DNA from: Pterobdella sp. o SKG-2022
Taxonomy: Eukaryota > Annelida > Clitellata > Hirudinida > Piscicolidae
Direction of reading: 5' to 3'
Length of the DNA stretch: 64,000 bases
Assembly: GCA_964035795.1 (NCBI GenBank)
Contig: OZ038321.1
Location: 12,303,093 to 12,367,092, forward strand
Made by a program: the position numbers and the translations under genes. Positions 47,520-60,698 of this stretch are shown here, in pieces. The notes under the pieces are model-generated. The model did no database searches and was not told the DNA's origin. It worked only from the letters and a program-made list of their open reading frames with translations. Position 1 is the first letter of the stretch; the number at the start of each line of letters is the position of its first letter.

Positions 47520-50500
47520 GTAAAATATATATAACATATATAAAACATGTATATAAATATATTTTTTTATTTGTTCATCTATTTTTTTTATAAATTAATA
47601 CTATAGTGTTATTTATGTTTATATCAAACAGATAAAGTGAATTTAAATTATTAATGGATTTTTGAATGCGTTTAAAAGATTGCTACAATTTAAATCTTTT
47701 TTCGCAAGTTATCTCTTTTCGGTAGCAAGCCAATGAAAGCATTTTTGAAAGTTAAAAAACGAATAAGTCAAAAAATCGAAAAAAAGCTTCAATTTCATAA
47801 ATTATTAGTTCATACTCACCAATTATTTTTTTTTTTGCTATCAATTAATTAGTTCTTCCGATGAGGCTAAAGCATAACATCTTTCTATAAACTTGGATGT
47901 TCATCCCAACTAATAAGAGTTTTTCATAGCATAACAAATACTTATAAGGCAAAAATAATTAAAATATTTAATATTGATCACTATGAAACAATCTTTTGAA
48001 AAACATTTGGTTTGTTAAAATGTGTAAAACAAGTTTTGTAAAAATTCAAGGTACATGTTAACATTTTTTTAAAGCGAAAATTCTTCATCAATTAACATGG
48101 AAGCATAGAAGAGCAAAGCACTTTTGAAAACATTTACTAATCTTATAGCTGTTGCTTTTGCTACTTGGAAATTTTTCATATAAATTTTGTCTGTATGAAA
48201 CTTTAATATATCCAACCTTAATAAAAATAAAAGAACTACTTGAAAACTCTAATAACTGCAGATGAAAAATGAAATATTTCAGTAAATGATTTTATTTAGC
48301 GTATATCAAAAAGCTCAGTGATTTGAAGTCATACAGTCTAAAACATTGACGAAATTTCATAAATTAATCAATCATAACCAAATAGATTTATGGTTTTTTG
48401 TTTTTTTTGAAATTAGTTATTAAATCTATTCAGAGTTACATTTATCAAGTTATTTTGTAAAGGTTAACACTCACATCAAACGACTCTTGCCTTCTTCTGC
48501 TTCTGAGTTTTCATTGCCAGCAACCCTCTTGAATTACTACAGAACTACTTCACGACGAATATACACTACAATTAGGAATTAGAGAGAATTATGTTGCAAA
48601 TGTAATAATAAGTTGGAATGAAAGATAAATCACATGAAGTAGGCTGAATCTGAGAGGGCATCTTATATATACACCCCGTCTCACCTTTATTAGCTGATCT
48701 CACCTGGATAAGGTGCACTTTATTGCTATTCACAATTTTTTCTGATTTTTTCTATGTTTTATTATTTTTTTGATACTGTTTGCAGAATTTTGCTTTTTCA
48801 ATATCATGTTGGAGCAATCAATGGGGAGTTATAAGTCTCTGAGGTTTTGCTTTTTGTGTGTCGTAATGAGCCTATGAAAAAATTGATTATTTGGCCTTTA
48901 ATGCATTTATATTTTAGTCGTTATTTGTTTCTCCAATTTTAAAAATAAGTTTAAGAAAAATTTTTTTTTAGTATGAGTAATAGTTCATATTTAAAAAAGC
49001 TTCGTTTATTTTGATGTTTTGTTACTATTTATGTGAATGACTTGCAAAAATAGATTTAGAAAATTTCAAAGTCATAGAAAATTTATGTTAAAAATAATTA
49101 ATTCAAATTTATTTTAAATATGCTATTTAAAAATCTATAAAAAGTTAAACTCAATTCTGAATCAAATCACAATTAAAAACGCTAAAACGAAATTCCCCAA
49201 TATTCTAAAACACATCAAAAGTTTAAAAAAGAAATCAAATATTTGTTTAAGATAATTAATCTGGTTTCCATGGCAAGGCTGTTCTGCGAGCCTGCTATGA
49301 ATGGCGCCTCATTGCATAACAGCATAACAGTGATTCAGCCGGGTTTTGTTTTATCGCCCACCTCCATTCATCTCACTTCCGCTTTAATTCTATTTGAATA
49401 AATTCAAGTTCAATGCGATTTGATTTTTTAATTCTTTTCTATGAAAAATCACTATAATTGTTCCAAAGATATTTGTTTCACCGTCATTTAGTAGTTATTG
49501 AATTTTCAAAAGTATTTTATAATTTCATAAAAATAGTTGAAAATAAAAAACTTTATTTTATATATGTTTATTAAACTTGATTCTCGTACTAAATAACGAA
49601 GGTTTATGAATGTTCAAAACACACCTTCGCTAATAAGGCGATGAAGTTTTTGACAAGTAAAACCTTTTCATGAAATATTTGTTTATGAATAAATAAAACA
49701 TATAATCAATTAATGAAATTCCATTAACCCTATTAAAAAATTAAAAATTAAACGGAACAAAAAAGATATTCCTAAAACCGAAAATTAAAATCACACCAAT
49801 ATTTAATTCTGAAAGAAATATGGAAACTTATTTATAAACTGCTTAACATCAACAAAATTCACCTGTGTTACGTCAGCTCACCTGGGAAGGCTTTTGTTTG
49901 CAGCGCTGTGCTTCCTATCGCAAGCTTCAAGCGTTCCAATGGGAACAATCTCACAAGCAAATTTATTTATGGCAAGAAAACTATGAATTCAAGAATTTTT
50001 CCTGCTTTAAAATGGTGTATTTTTAAAACTTCCAAAAAAATTAAAGAGTTTGATGAATATTAATTTCATGAAAATTTTATTATGGAAGGTTACAAGTATT
50101 GATTATGATTTATTTCATTTGAAATAAAGTGGCTTGTTGTTCATGATTATCAAATAATGTTTTCATCAAACCCATCTTGAATCGATCCAAAAAAATTTTG
50201 AAAGCTCATTTTTTATTTGAAAAGCTATTTCTATCATTTTCACAATTGTCCCACCGTCTTTTCTTAGAAGTGAAAAAAAAAATCAATAAAATTTCTGAGA
50301 AACGTTTGGAACAGTTTCATAAGCTTCATTTTTCAGCTTCAACGAAAAACTTTCATGTCATTAGCAATAAAAAAACGTTTTAGATCAACAAACTTACATT
50401 CTTGTTTTTTTCAGATTCAAACCCCACTATTCAATTAATTATCTTTTTATATTTTTGCTATTGTGATGAACAAAATTAATGAAATAATTATTCCTGTTAT

Positions 50501-50966
50501 TTTTGATCGAGGTATTGAATGCTTCTCAGCGTATTTTTAGTATTGTTCTATTTTCACCAGCTTATAAAAAATTCAAAAACTCTTTTTATTATTAAAATAT
50601 TAAATAATTCATTACAAGTCAGTCACTAAAATGTGCTTAAAAGTTTAGAAATGAGGAATTTGTAGGTCAAGTTATTCCTTCATTGAATTGTAATATTGTA
50701 TACTCTTTTCATAATTTAGTTTAAAATAATCCATTCTTTTAAAATTAAAAATCGTGAAAACTAATAAACATGGAAATATTTTTGAAATGAATGAAATATA
50801 ATTTCATGGAAAAAAACAACCTCTAATTTATTTAATGTCAACATTTCTACACCGCAGTATAAAATCTACAGCAAACATCATCAAGATCAAAAACCACAAA
50901 AACCATTCGAAAAAAACCTCAATTAGTATTTAAAAAATTTTTTGTTTTCATGAAGTTTTACACATA
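47520..50966. other. intergenic with GC-raised patches and a TATA-like site
   Basis: No complete exon identified. Three GC-raised patches stand out: 48480-48740 (see the promoter entry), 49255-49385, and 49860-49990, which contains TTACGTCAG, a CRE-like octamer core. These could be promoter or enhancer elements. Open frames such as 50177-50383 look like background. Confidence 0.35.
48500..48680 (-). promoter_or_regulatory. candidate minus-strand promoter with TATA box
   Basis: On the minus strand GGGGTGTATATATAAGATGC (48677-48658) is a good TATA box in a locally GC-raised context. About 140 bases downstream an ATG at 48513 opens a 12-codon frame (MKTQKQKKARVV), and a strong donor GTGAGT follows at about 48476. 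This fits a TSS with a 5' exon, but no further exons were found downstream, and the N gap lies in that direction. Speculative. Confidence 0.3.
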
Positions 50967-53900
50967 TTACTTTTTTTTCGTGTTAGTGAAATGTAGTTTT
51001 GCTTTGTTATTGAAGATGTTGGGATGGCTGTGGTTCACATTGGATGCCGCATCTCCCAACTGCTGGTTGCAGACATCCTTTTTAAAGAGTGTCAAGGCTG
51101 GAGAACTTTTTTCGTTGATACTTTGAGTGCTCTTGCTTACTTTTGTATTGTCTTTGTCAATTTTCAATCTAGACTCGTCGTGTAAAGTTTGTGTGCTCAT
51201 TTGAATCTTAACTTCTATCAACTTTTTTTGCATTGCTAAGAGCTGCAAAAAAAGATTTATTCATAAAGTTTTTAATATTTAAGTTGCACAAAAAATAATG
51301 AATCGTGAATCATAAAAACACGACAAAATTTAAAATTTTTATTTTGACGAACCTACCTGATGGTGATATAAAATATATCGAAAAGCTTCGTGAAAAAAAA
51401 AATTCAACTATTGTTGTGTTCTTAAGATTTAAAAATTTGAGGCTTATTATTTACAAAATAATGGATTGTTATTTTTTTGTTTTTCTCACTTCTTTTTCTT
51501 TTTCTTTCAATAGAGTATCCAGCTGCTCTTCATTTTGGGACAAGGCGTTTCTAGAAAAACAATATATCAAATAAACTATTGTTTTATAAATTTGGAGAAT
51601 ATTTTGATTTGTCTTTGGAAAATTAAAAAACATAATTTGAGTAAACCTTTGTGTTTCCTTCAAGTGAAATGATCTGTAATTCTCATAATGCACTTCTTTG
51701 GTCGTCTCAATAAGATCATGCATATGGGAGCTTAAAAGAGATATAATATGATTCATTATTAACTATCAAAAAGTTAATGGTTAGATAGTGAAAAGTAGTT
51801 AAGATTTGATGAAACAATATGAAATAATTTCAAAATATTTCAATCACTTGAGTAAGAAGTATCTAAGAAGATTGAAGTCTGAATGTTTCTTGTTTTCAAC
51901 TGATGAAAATTTATTCATTAAGTAAATACGTCATTTAAGAAATTTATTTAATCTTAAAGTCTATAAAGAAATAAATAAATAAATCTTTGTCAAAATTTTT
52001 CTTCAAAAATAATAAATTATCGTTAGTGATTAATTATATATACTTGATTAATCTATTCAGATTATACTGCTGTGAATATTTCAGTAACTGCGGTTGACAG
52101 CAGTTGGCCTAGGTTTTTGGTACTATTATAGAATAGTTTGTAAAAAAGGCTGTTTGCTTGAAAAAATTTTTTATAGACTGCCAGCTCGAGCTAACGTCCA
52201 ACTTGAAATTATCGAATTCCAGACACACCGTTCCCAGGCTTGGCCAGTTTGCTTTGCCACCTTTCAATAAAAAAGATTCTCCGCCAAGCCAAACAACTAT
52301 ATCAGATTATCAGCTTGCCGATATCTGTTTACAAAGTCTACTGTTATCGAGCTTATAAGAAAAAGCAGTCTCAACTTGGAGACACTAAGTTTGGTGCAGT
52401 TTAAAATCATACTCAGACAGAGATTGAGAATTAAAAAAGTAATTTTCATGTATTTTCTTTTTTGAACATTCCAAAATAATAATTATCACTGTTTTTTTTA
52501 ATAATCAGTATTAAAAAAATAATTTATAAACAATTATATTTTTGAAAATTGATCAAATTAAAACTGAAAAAACAATAAGTTTTTTTAGGAACAATAGTAT
52601 TTAAAAAAGCTCACTTTCAACAATTCCCCAAGGGTAAACTCTTCCTATTACTTTCCTACCCCCGATGTCCACAATTTTGTTACCGCAGATTAAAGAGAAT
52701 GGATAGGCTTCCTAAGAGGTGTATAGTTTCAATGTTGAAAAACTACATTTCCTATTTTTGCAAGTATTATTTTAATGTATTTCAATGACTAAAAATATTT
52801 TTTATTTTTTAACGCTGAAATTAAATATGTTTTTTTTTCATAGTTTACTTGCTAAAAACAAACTTATTGTACCTCGTATTTGAAAAATAATGTAATTAGT
52901 TATCACAGTTTTGAAAACTTGAATAAGCTTTTTTATTTGAAAAAATTCACATTTTGAGTGCATGGAAAATGACATATTTAAACTTAAACAAAGAAATCTT
53001 GATCAAAAACCAACTTTAAGTTCTTTGTCTCTGGCTATATATTCATGATCATCGTCTTCATCAATATCAGGCAATTGATAAATGTGAAGTTGTTTTTCTT
53101 GAACTTCTTTTTTTATCTTTCAAAATTTTCATTTATTTAAATTAAATCTTGTTTGGTTAGACAGGTATATAACACAGAATAGGTGCAAATTACTCTCAAA
53201 AGCCATAAATATTTAAAGTGAAATAGAAAAAATAAAATTGAAGGTGGTCTCAAAATCATAAACTCAACCGTATTTTTGAGGGTTTTAAGCTCATTGATAG
53301 TCAGGGTGTCAGCCTTTGCGATGATTGGAACCAGGTTGACTTTATCTTGAAGTTTCTTCATTGCTAACAAATCTATTTCTTTTAGACTAAAATTATTCAA
53401 CGGCAATTTTGTAATCAAGTATAAAAATACTCGTTTGTTTTTTTAAAATTATTGATACATTACATGCGAGGCAAGATTGAAAAAACACAAATGCAATTGT
53501 TTTACCCCCGTACTTACAACACTTCATTATTAAATATCATCATCCAAATAGCTAACTAACACTACATTTAATTTTTCTCTAATAGTTTTTGTTTTCACTT
53601 ATTATGTTAATATATTTTATATATATATATATATAAAACCCATAATATATAAAAGAAATTTGTTTGTTTCCATAATCCTTCAAATGATGATAATAATATA
53701 TTATAGAAAAAATATGTATAAAATGCTACGCTACATAGATCTACATTTAAATATCTATGATTTAATCTACATATAATTAAAAAATTTTTCAATAACTTTA
53801 CCAATGATTTATTATAAGGTTGAACTTATCACAAAAATTTTTTTTTTGAAAATCATATTATTTTAGATAATTTACATAGATGAAAAAAATCACATAAAAA

Positions 53901-56900
53901 TTTTGAGTTAAAAAATGTATAAAATGTCTCAAAAAAATTATAAATTTTGAAAATATTTATTGATTAACAACAATGTAAAGATAAAATTGAAATAGCTACC
54001 GTTAAACTCATTAAAAATTGAGGTTTTATTCTATTACAGAAACTATTTATAGAAGTTCCAAACTGAATTTCAATAAATAAACAAACACACCTTCTACAGG
54101 AAGGGCTGATGAAGTATAAGCAACAGTGAACCCTATGGTCCTGCATAGTTTGTCTTCTTGTCCCCATTTCGGCCTTCAAATACGACCCTAACTGGTCCGT
54201 CAAATGATTTTCCACCACATTCACACTGCATAATAGACATAGGGTTTGTTTAAATGTTTACTTTGATACAAGAATAAACTCGAAAAAAAGAATTTCAAGA
54301 TATTTTTTCAGAACCGAATCTTTTTGTCGATTAAAACAATTTTTACTTTGAGTTAACTACTGAAGATTTTTCTGAATCTTCGATCGGAAAAAGTCCAATC
54401 ATATCAAATGAATCATATTTGGTATCATTTAAAAGTCTGAGCCTATGATACTCTGTTACCTTTTATAAATCCTTTTAATATATATATACCAAATTTTTGA
54501 AACTTGTATATAGTAATAATAATAATAAAATGCTCAGATTCAACTAGTTTATAACTTCAATCAGTTCTGTTATAACAGGAACAATAAATAAATTTTGGTA
54601 AATACGGATAATAAATGTAATAAAACTTCAATGCTGTTTATCACATCTGACTATACCCTATGCTAAACGATATCCTTGAAAGATCAGTTATCACTTTCAA
54701 CTTTATCTTAATAGTTTAAAAGTGAAAAATCTACATAACAACTATATTATGTCTATTTCTCAAAATTGCTGTATTTGGGTCATAGCTAAACGACCAATTA
54801 AAATTTATCCGAAGTTGAGCTTGTTTTGATCTGGTTTTGTTGTTCAACTTTTCATTGCTCTATATATACATTAGCTTTAAAAAATAATTGTAAGTTTTTG
54901 TTATAGTTAAAAGAGCTCCCTCAGATTATCTAAATGTGTTTCCAAATTTCAATGAAATACACATAATAATTTTGAATCTCCAATTAACTAAGATCGATTT
55001 TTAAAGTTTTAAATGCCTAAATTATGTCTCGAAATAACTACTTTAATTTTCACTCTAGATGGCCTTGAAGCAATGCTTTTCATGAAAATCTTTTTCAATC
55101 AAAAATTTTCAATAACATCATTTTCCCTTAATTGTCAGTCCATAAAACTGATATAAGTGGCAATAATAAACTTTTAAATAAAAATTTCTGTTTACTTAGA
55201 TATAATTATTTTTTTCAATTTGAAGTTGTACAATGTGATATGCTTAAAACGTGATTATATACCATTAAAACGATTTTATTCCTTTAAACTTATTTATCAA
55301 TTTACTCATACGAATGCTTTGCAATAAGCTATTTCGTAGTTTTGCAAATCTTCAATTTCAGTGTAATGGTAATTAACTTTCAAAGCTAAAATAAGGTACT
55401 GTATTCTATGAAGCATAATTATCTCTATAAAAAAATAACTATACTGACTCGTTTTTTGAGTTGAGTGAAGACCCAAAACCAGGAGTGTCAATGATTGTCA
55501 GCCTCAGTTTCACTCCTTTTTCTTCCACCTCCATATAACGCTGCTCTATTTCAACAGTTCTTGGTTCTACACGTTTTAATTTTTATGTTTGGATTTTCGG
55601 TAAAATAATGGTATTAAAAAACAAAAATTCGATCAATTCAAAATTTCCAATTATATTACCTTTTTTTCCATTTTGATCGTCCAAATTAGAAAATAGCCGT
55701 TGAAGAAACGTAGTTTTCCCCAATCCACTCTCTCCTGGAAAACGAAAATGTTTCTATTTGAGAAGCGTTTAGTTAAATAGTTAATCAAAATGTTTACCAG
55801 ATCTATCAAAATTTATTTCAGTCAAAAAGATACTATGAAAATGAAAGTTTTGAAATGGGAAATTTTAATATTATTTAAAACTCAGGCTTTCTAACCAACC
55901 ACCATGAAGCTAAAATCGAATCCCCTTTTGACTGCTCTCTTGTGCAACTGATCAGGTAGTGTTGAAAATCCTATGCACTCTCCTCCATTCTACAATTGGA
56001 ACATCGTCTTTTAAGCATCATAAAATTTACTTTTTCATCGTTTTCATAAAAAATGGTTTTCAAAAATTTATTTAGTATGATATTGAATTAAATGCATTAT
56101 AATAGTATAATCTATTTTTATATAAATATATATACGGACGTGTTTGAAGATACATTATTTATGTTTTCATAAAACCTATAAATGATGTAAAGTGCCAAAA
56201 AAGAAATAAAACAGATATAAATAACTTTCTCAAGGTTTTGCAAAGGCTTGTATAGAACATTAAAAATATTATGTACAAACATTTTTATAATCTCAGCTTT
56301 CTAACCTTGAAATGAATATTTTTCTAAAAAATAAAATAAACATTTTTAAATGAGTAAAATGAAGACCTCGATGCACGACTTAATGTAGAATCGTGTAAAT
56401 ACATAAGTAAACTTGAAATAACACCTGTACATATGCTAGCACATGTAATTTCAATAGCTTTGAATACTACGCGCCATTTATTTTAAAAAATTGTGAAAAC
56501 CAGCACAATTCTACACATTTTAGCAAGCTTTATTCTTTTTGATTAAAATATTTAAGTTTGAAAATATCTCTCTCAAAAATGAGATGTCATATTTTAATAA
56601 TATTAAAACTGTTTAACCTTTTTCTGTGAGGGAGCTACCTTTTTTTTAAAGTCACCGCTGAAACCCTCTTTTTTTGACTGTAGATTAGTGTTTTTGACAT
56701 TAGAAGTAATTTGTTTATAGGGTATATGATTTTTTTTTGTGGTTTCAAACAGTTGGTAATCGTGGTTTTGAAAGTTTTGCATATTAGCAGGTGTGGTTCT
56801 TTCAAAAGGCTTGGTAGCTTGGTTGACTTGATGGTTTGCAGAAGGAAGGTTGCCTTTGAAGGGATGATCCATCACTTTTCTGGGCACTATTTTTGGTAGT

Positions 56901-56923
56901 TTTGTGTGGTTAACAGCAGACAT
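50967..56923 (-). CDS. septin GTPase (SEPT2-like group), complete
   Basis: Twelve minus-strand exons fit phase for phase: 56639-56923, 55896-55989, 55660-55734, 55449-55566, 54091-54225, 53269-53386, 53011-53116, 52615-52707, 51848-51899, 51647-51730, 51490-51550, 50967-51242; 498 residues. Residues 1-95 are a basic, Asn/Gln-rich unstructured leader. The septin core follows: polybasic start [13 protein letters not shown]-loop GESGLGKT (127-134), G3 DTPGFG (178-183), HCCLYFISP (224-232), G4 AKAD (259-262), then the septin unique element with [10 protein letters not shown] and [31 protein letters not shown] short Glu/Lys coiled coil and a 91-residue polar tail end the protein. Septins bind GTP and polymerise into filaments at membranes and the division site. 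Odd points: the stretch between P-loop and VEIE is about ten residues shorter than in SEPT2, and Ser-Ser follows DTPGFG where Asp is usual, so GTP hydrolysis may be altered. Confidence 0.93.
52080..52400. other. GC-raised island inside a septin intron, origin unknown
   Basis: Between septin exons 8 and 9 a stretch of about 250 bases is much richer in GC and open in more than one frame (plus strand 52158-52358, ending [11 protein letters not shown]). The composition resembles a transposon or processed gene relic more than intron. I recognise no family and saw no flanking repeats. Confidence 0.3.
52817..52979 (+). repeat. duplicated intron segment, copy B (in septin intron)
   Basis: Counterpart of 42029-42191. 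It lies within septin intron 7, antisense to the septin gene, and ends 31 bases from septin exon 7. Differences from copy A are few (for example AAACTTATT versus AAATTTATT, GAAAAATAATG versus GAAAACTAATG). No exon sequence of the Ig gene accompanies it. Confidence 0.9.
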
Positions 56924-58019
56924 AACTTTTTTTATGAATTATGTCTTATGACTTGTATTTAAAATTTATAAGCCTTATAAAATCCATGCTGTTTAAAACT
57001 TAAGTTTTTTTGTCATTAGTCTTGTTGAACAGTTTCGTAAACTTTTGAAGACAGTTTTAAAAGATTTCAGTCATGCACTTATCAATGTTTAAGTCTTATA
57101 GCTTAATTGTGTGTTTGCTTAAGAATTTCCTTTTTTTATCTTTATTTATGAAGGAGCATATATATATGCATAAGTTTCTCATGTGTGCTATCAATCATTG
57201 AAGTTTGTTCGGTATGAAAGTATAAAAGCTATATGTAGAGTAGCTGAGTATATATTTTTTAGAATTAATTCTTGAGGTGTTTTTTAATTGTTCACCTTTA
57301 TGGGTATTAAGAGAAAACGAGTAGGAAGACTTTTACTAAAGATTATTTTATTAGTTATTTTTATTTTTATATTTTTTTCTTTTTGCGTGATTCTAATTAA
57401 AAATTATTTATTTTAATTTTTTCTATTTCAACTAGAATTTGAAATAATAAAGAAGAAAAACGTTCTTTGTATGAAGTGAATAAACTTTCACCTGAAACAA
57501 ATAAATAGTTCATTCGATTGGTGGTTTCGATTTTAAAAGCAATTTTATCACAATTCATTTCAAAATTTTGAAATGTTTTTTTAAAAGAGTTTGAATAATA
57601 ATCTAAAAATTATGAAAATATTTTTAGAACATAGCTTATAGAAGTTAAAATTTCAAATGAATTTCGTGCAAACTATATTGTTTGACATGACCCAAGTTGT
57701 TTCAAGGTGAATCTTTGTTTCAAAAGATCTTTTCACATCTTTGTTTTTGAAGAGTTGAAACTAAAAATTGAATTGATGATATGAAAACAACTTTTGTAAA
57801 AATTTCTCATTGGAATCGAGTTCAAAACTGAAATCAAACTAAAAATCAATAAATATATATATCTAAAGTTAACGCAGATAATATTCTAATATTTAAAGTT
57901 CATTTATTTTTTGAAGTTCAAAAATTTTTTTGTATTTTGTGTGAAAAAAGTTTTGTTATAATGGATGAATTTTTAGCTGTTACAAATGTAATGTAAGAAG
58001 CCATTTACTTAGCGCTTTT
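56924..58019. other. 5' flank of septin, nothing recognised
   Basis: AT-rich intergenic sequence upstream of the septin start; a promoter is expected here but no specific element stands out. Confidence 0.4.
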
Positions 58020-59430
58020 TCAGTGGCGTTTAAAAGCTTATTGCTACAAGCTGAGAGAGCAGATACGTTTCACAAGATAAGCAAAAAAAAAGTGATATGA
58101 AGAAGATTTGAGTGAAAAAAGAAGAGAATGCAAAAGAAAGGACAAGAATAAGAAAAAGAAGACTATGCATATAAATGAAAAAAAGAATGATAAAAAAATG
58201 AGAGCGAAAGAAGGCTTTTAGATAAGAACGACTAGGAAGATTGATTGTGCAGAGAGGTTTGAAAAAGAATTATAGTGAAAAATTTTATAAATAGAATAAT
58301 TAATTTCGTAGATAAACCTATATTCAAGAGGAAGCCAATAGTGTGATAAAGGAAGGAGTTATATGAAAAAACTCAGTTTTGGGAGAAACAACACACCAAA
58401 ATTATTGAAAACTTTGTTGAGGAAAGCCAAATTTGTGTCGGGTAGATTGTAATAAAAGAAGCTGCAGTAGTCCACGCAAAAAAGAATAAGAGAGTAGAAA
58501 GAGTTTGCTTAATTTTACGAGGAGAAATAAAACAAGTAGAAGCAAAAGGTTTTATCTGAGATGAAAAAGACACAAGAGTCAAAAATAAAGCCTAGACTAT
58601 AAATAGTGGGAAAAAAATAAAGAGTTAGATCAGAAAAGATAGTGACAGAAAGAAGAAAAGTATGAAAAGATTTAGATTTTTTCAAGTATATAAGATTGAA
58701 CTTAAATAGGTTGAGCTTAAGAAACAAAAAACTACTCCAAGAAGAAGTGGAACTAACGCAGTTGAAAAGTTGTTCCAATGGTAGTCGAGAAAAAGAACGA
58801 CTGAAAAGAAACAAAATTATAAGGCTCATCAGAATGAAGATGACATTAAAAAAAAAAGAATTCTAAGAAACGAGGGAGGTGATTCGTATATGGAACGAAA
58901 AGTGAAGAACCTAAATTGGAGCTTTAGGGCAATCCCTAGAAGCAGAGAAAGGGCGAGAAAATAAGTTAATACATAGTAAGGGAGAACTGTTAGAGATATG
59001 ATAATTACCAAAAACCACAAAAACTAGAAAGTCCAAAAAAAGAATCAAGATGTTTTACTTGAAGCAAATGGTCGAAAGTGTCAAAAGCAGACGAGAAATC
59101 AAAAAAGACAAAAAAGAACTAATTATCAGAGTCTGAAAAAAGTATAAAATCATTATGAATTTTGATGAGAAAGGTTTCAGAAGAGTGAGTTTCATGAAAG
59201 TCAGACTGAAAAGGTGGGAGGAAATTGTTGTTATTGAAATAAAAGTTAGGTTGGGTAAAAACATCCTTTTCAAGGGTTTAAACAAAAGAGATATTAGAGA
59301 CAAGTCAATAATTAGCAACGACATAGAGGTCTTTAGATAGAAAAAAAATGGAAGACTTGAAAGAAGAAGAGAATTTGGAAGTAGTTGAAGAAAGCTTGAC
59401 AAAAATAAGTATTTTAGGGTTGAAAAATGA
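58020..59430 (-). mobile_element. heavily decayed CR1/L2-like LINE relic (copy 3)
   Basis: The plus strand is strikingly A+G-rich for 1.4 kb, so the minus strand reads as Ser/Leu/Phe-rich frames. In these, remnants of reverse transcriptase keep family order. Around 59400-59055 there is a region aligning by eye with the 'SAYRK.HSTETALL ... DLSAAFDTLDH' block (FMKLTLLKPFSSKF ... LISRLLLTLSTICF). Around 58770-58680 there is NCVSSTSSW ... LKLNLFKFNLIYL, resembling CLSALSSW ... LKLNPTKSEVMFVG of copy 2. The left (3') end, about 57995-58050, reads GCGCTAAGTAAATGGCTTC on the minus strand, the type of 3' terminus seen in this group. Far older than copies 1 and 2, and a different subfamily judging by the 3' end. 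Confidence 0.6.
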
Positions 59431-60698
59431 AAAGTTCCTTAATGAGCTATAATTATATAATTCAAAAAATGTTAAATGAATACTTTTTAGAAATTTTCTG
59501 TGTTTCATAACATATGCTCTGAGATTGCTAATTTTGAAAATAAGTTGAGACAAAAAACTTGTATCTAAATTAAATGGGCAATTTTAATACTTAGTTTTTA
59601 ATGTGGATTGTGATGCTTTTCAATGCACTAGGGATTATCGAGTTCTAGGATGGACATATATTTTAATTAAAACCTTAAGCAATGTAGCTGACGATTGTTG
59701 AGAAATTGTAGATTTACTATGGTGAAATTTTCTTGAACCAACACCGTAATACTTTAGCATTTCTTGTTGAATTCACTTTCCGATCTAGAGTTTTTATCAT
59801 AAACAAACGAACCATGAAATTTTTTTATTATAATTTAAAAGATGTTACAACTTTTTTTTACAAAATTATAAATTCGCTTTTGAATTTTGGTTTGGCAAAA
59901 GTTAAGTCAACATTTAAAGGAAGTGAGCGTTGGAGTTAATTTACTTGATGAACAATGAAAAACAAATAATAATTTGAATTTAAATTTTTTAACAAAAGTT
60001 ATAATGCAAGGTAGTGCTCATTTACAAAAGCTTTTTTGAAGTAATTACCATAGACGACGAAAACTCCAATAATTTAAAAATCCAAATAGTATTTTATAGT
60101 TTTTTTATTGAAATGTACTTTTAGTTTAAACAAATAAAATATAAAAAGATAATTTCATTTAAATTTAAAATATTTTTACATCAGTAAAAATTTTTGAATG
60201 ATAACATCTAAATAATGAAGAAAAAATTGAATTTTAAAAACAACTTTTAATTATAATGATAAAAAAAGTCCGTTCTCAAAAACGGTAAATTTAACTTACG
60301 CATTAATAAGTAAAAATACCTTTCCAACTATTTTCCTTGAAAAGACTTAAAAGCGTACTTAAAGAACATACAAACAAAAATGTGTTCATATCACAATTTT
60401 CACCAGCATTTTCATTCAATAATTTCGAAATCATAACAAAATAATATAAAAAATAGTTGCGAAACAGTATAATAAACTTTATTAGTTTGTTAGATTTTAT
60501 AGTGAAACTATTAAGTATCAAGATACTACGATCAGCTCAAATGGAATAAAACATCAAAACTAAGTCGGTAATTGAAAAACATTCAGTTACAATATAAATA
60601 ACTAAAAAAAATTAATATATCAATTTCCTAGTACACAGTTGAAATTCGGTTAAATTTCATCATCATACATGATTAAATAGCTTCTAATCACACTGATT
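59431..60698. other. spacer downstream of the small heat-shock gene
   Basis: AT-rich; frames at 59733-59939 and 60303-60521 have no motifs. It holds the 3' UTR of the small heat-shock gene (minus strand). Confidence 0.4.

Noticed and set aside
47171..47593. Frames running through the N block
   Set aside because: Their length comes from undefined bases; no coding signal either side.
51370..51395. MITE remnant (CGAAAAGCTTCGTG)
   Set aside because: Only the short palindromic core matches; no similarity on either side.
56711..56899. 62-codon plus-strand frame
   Set aside because: Antisense of septin exon 1, which is in phase with all downstream septin exons.
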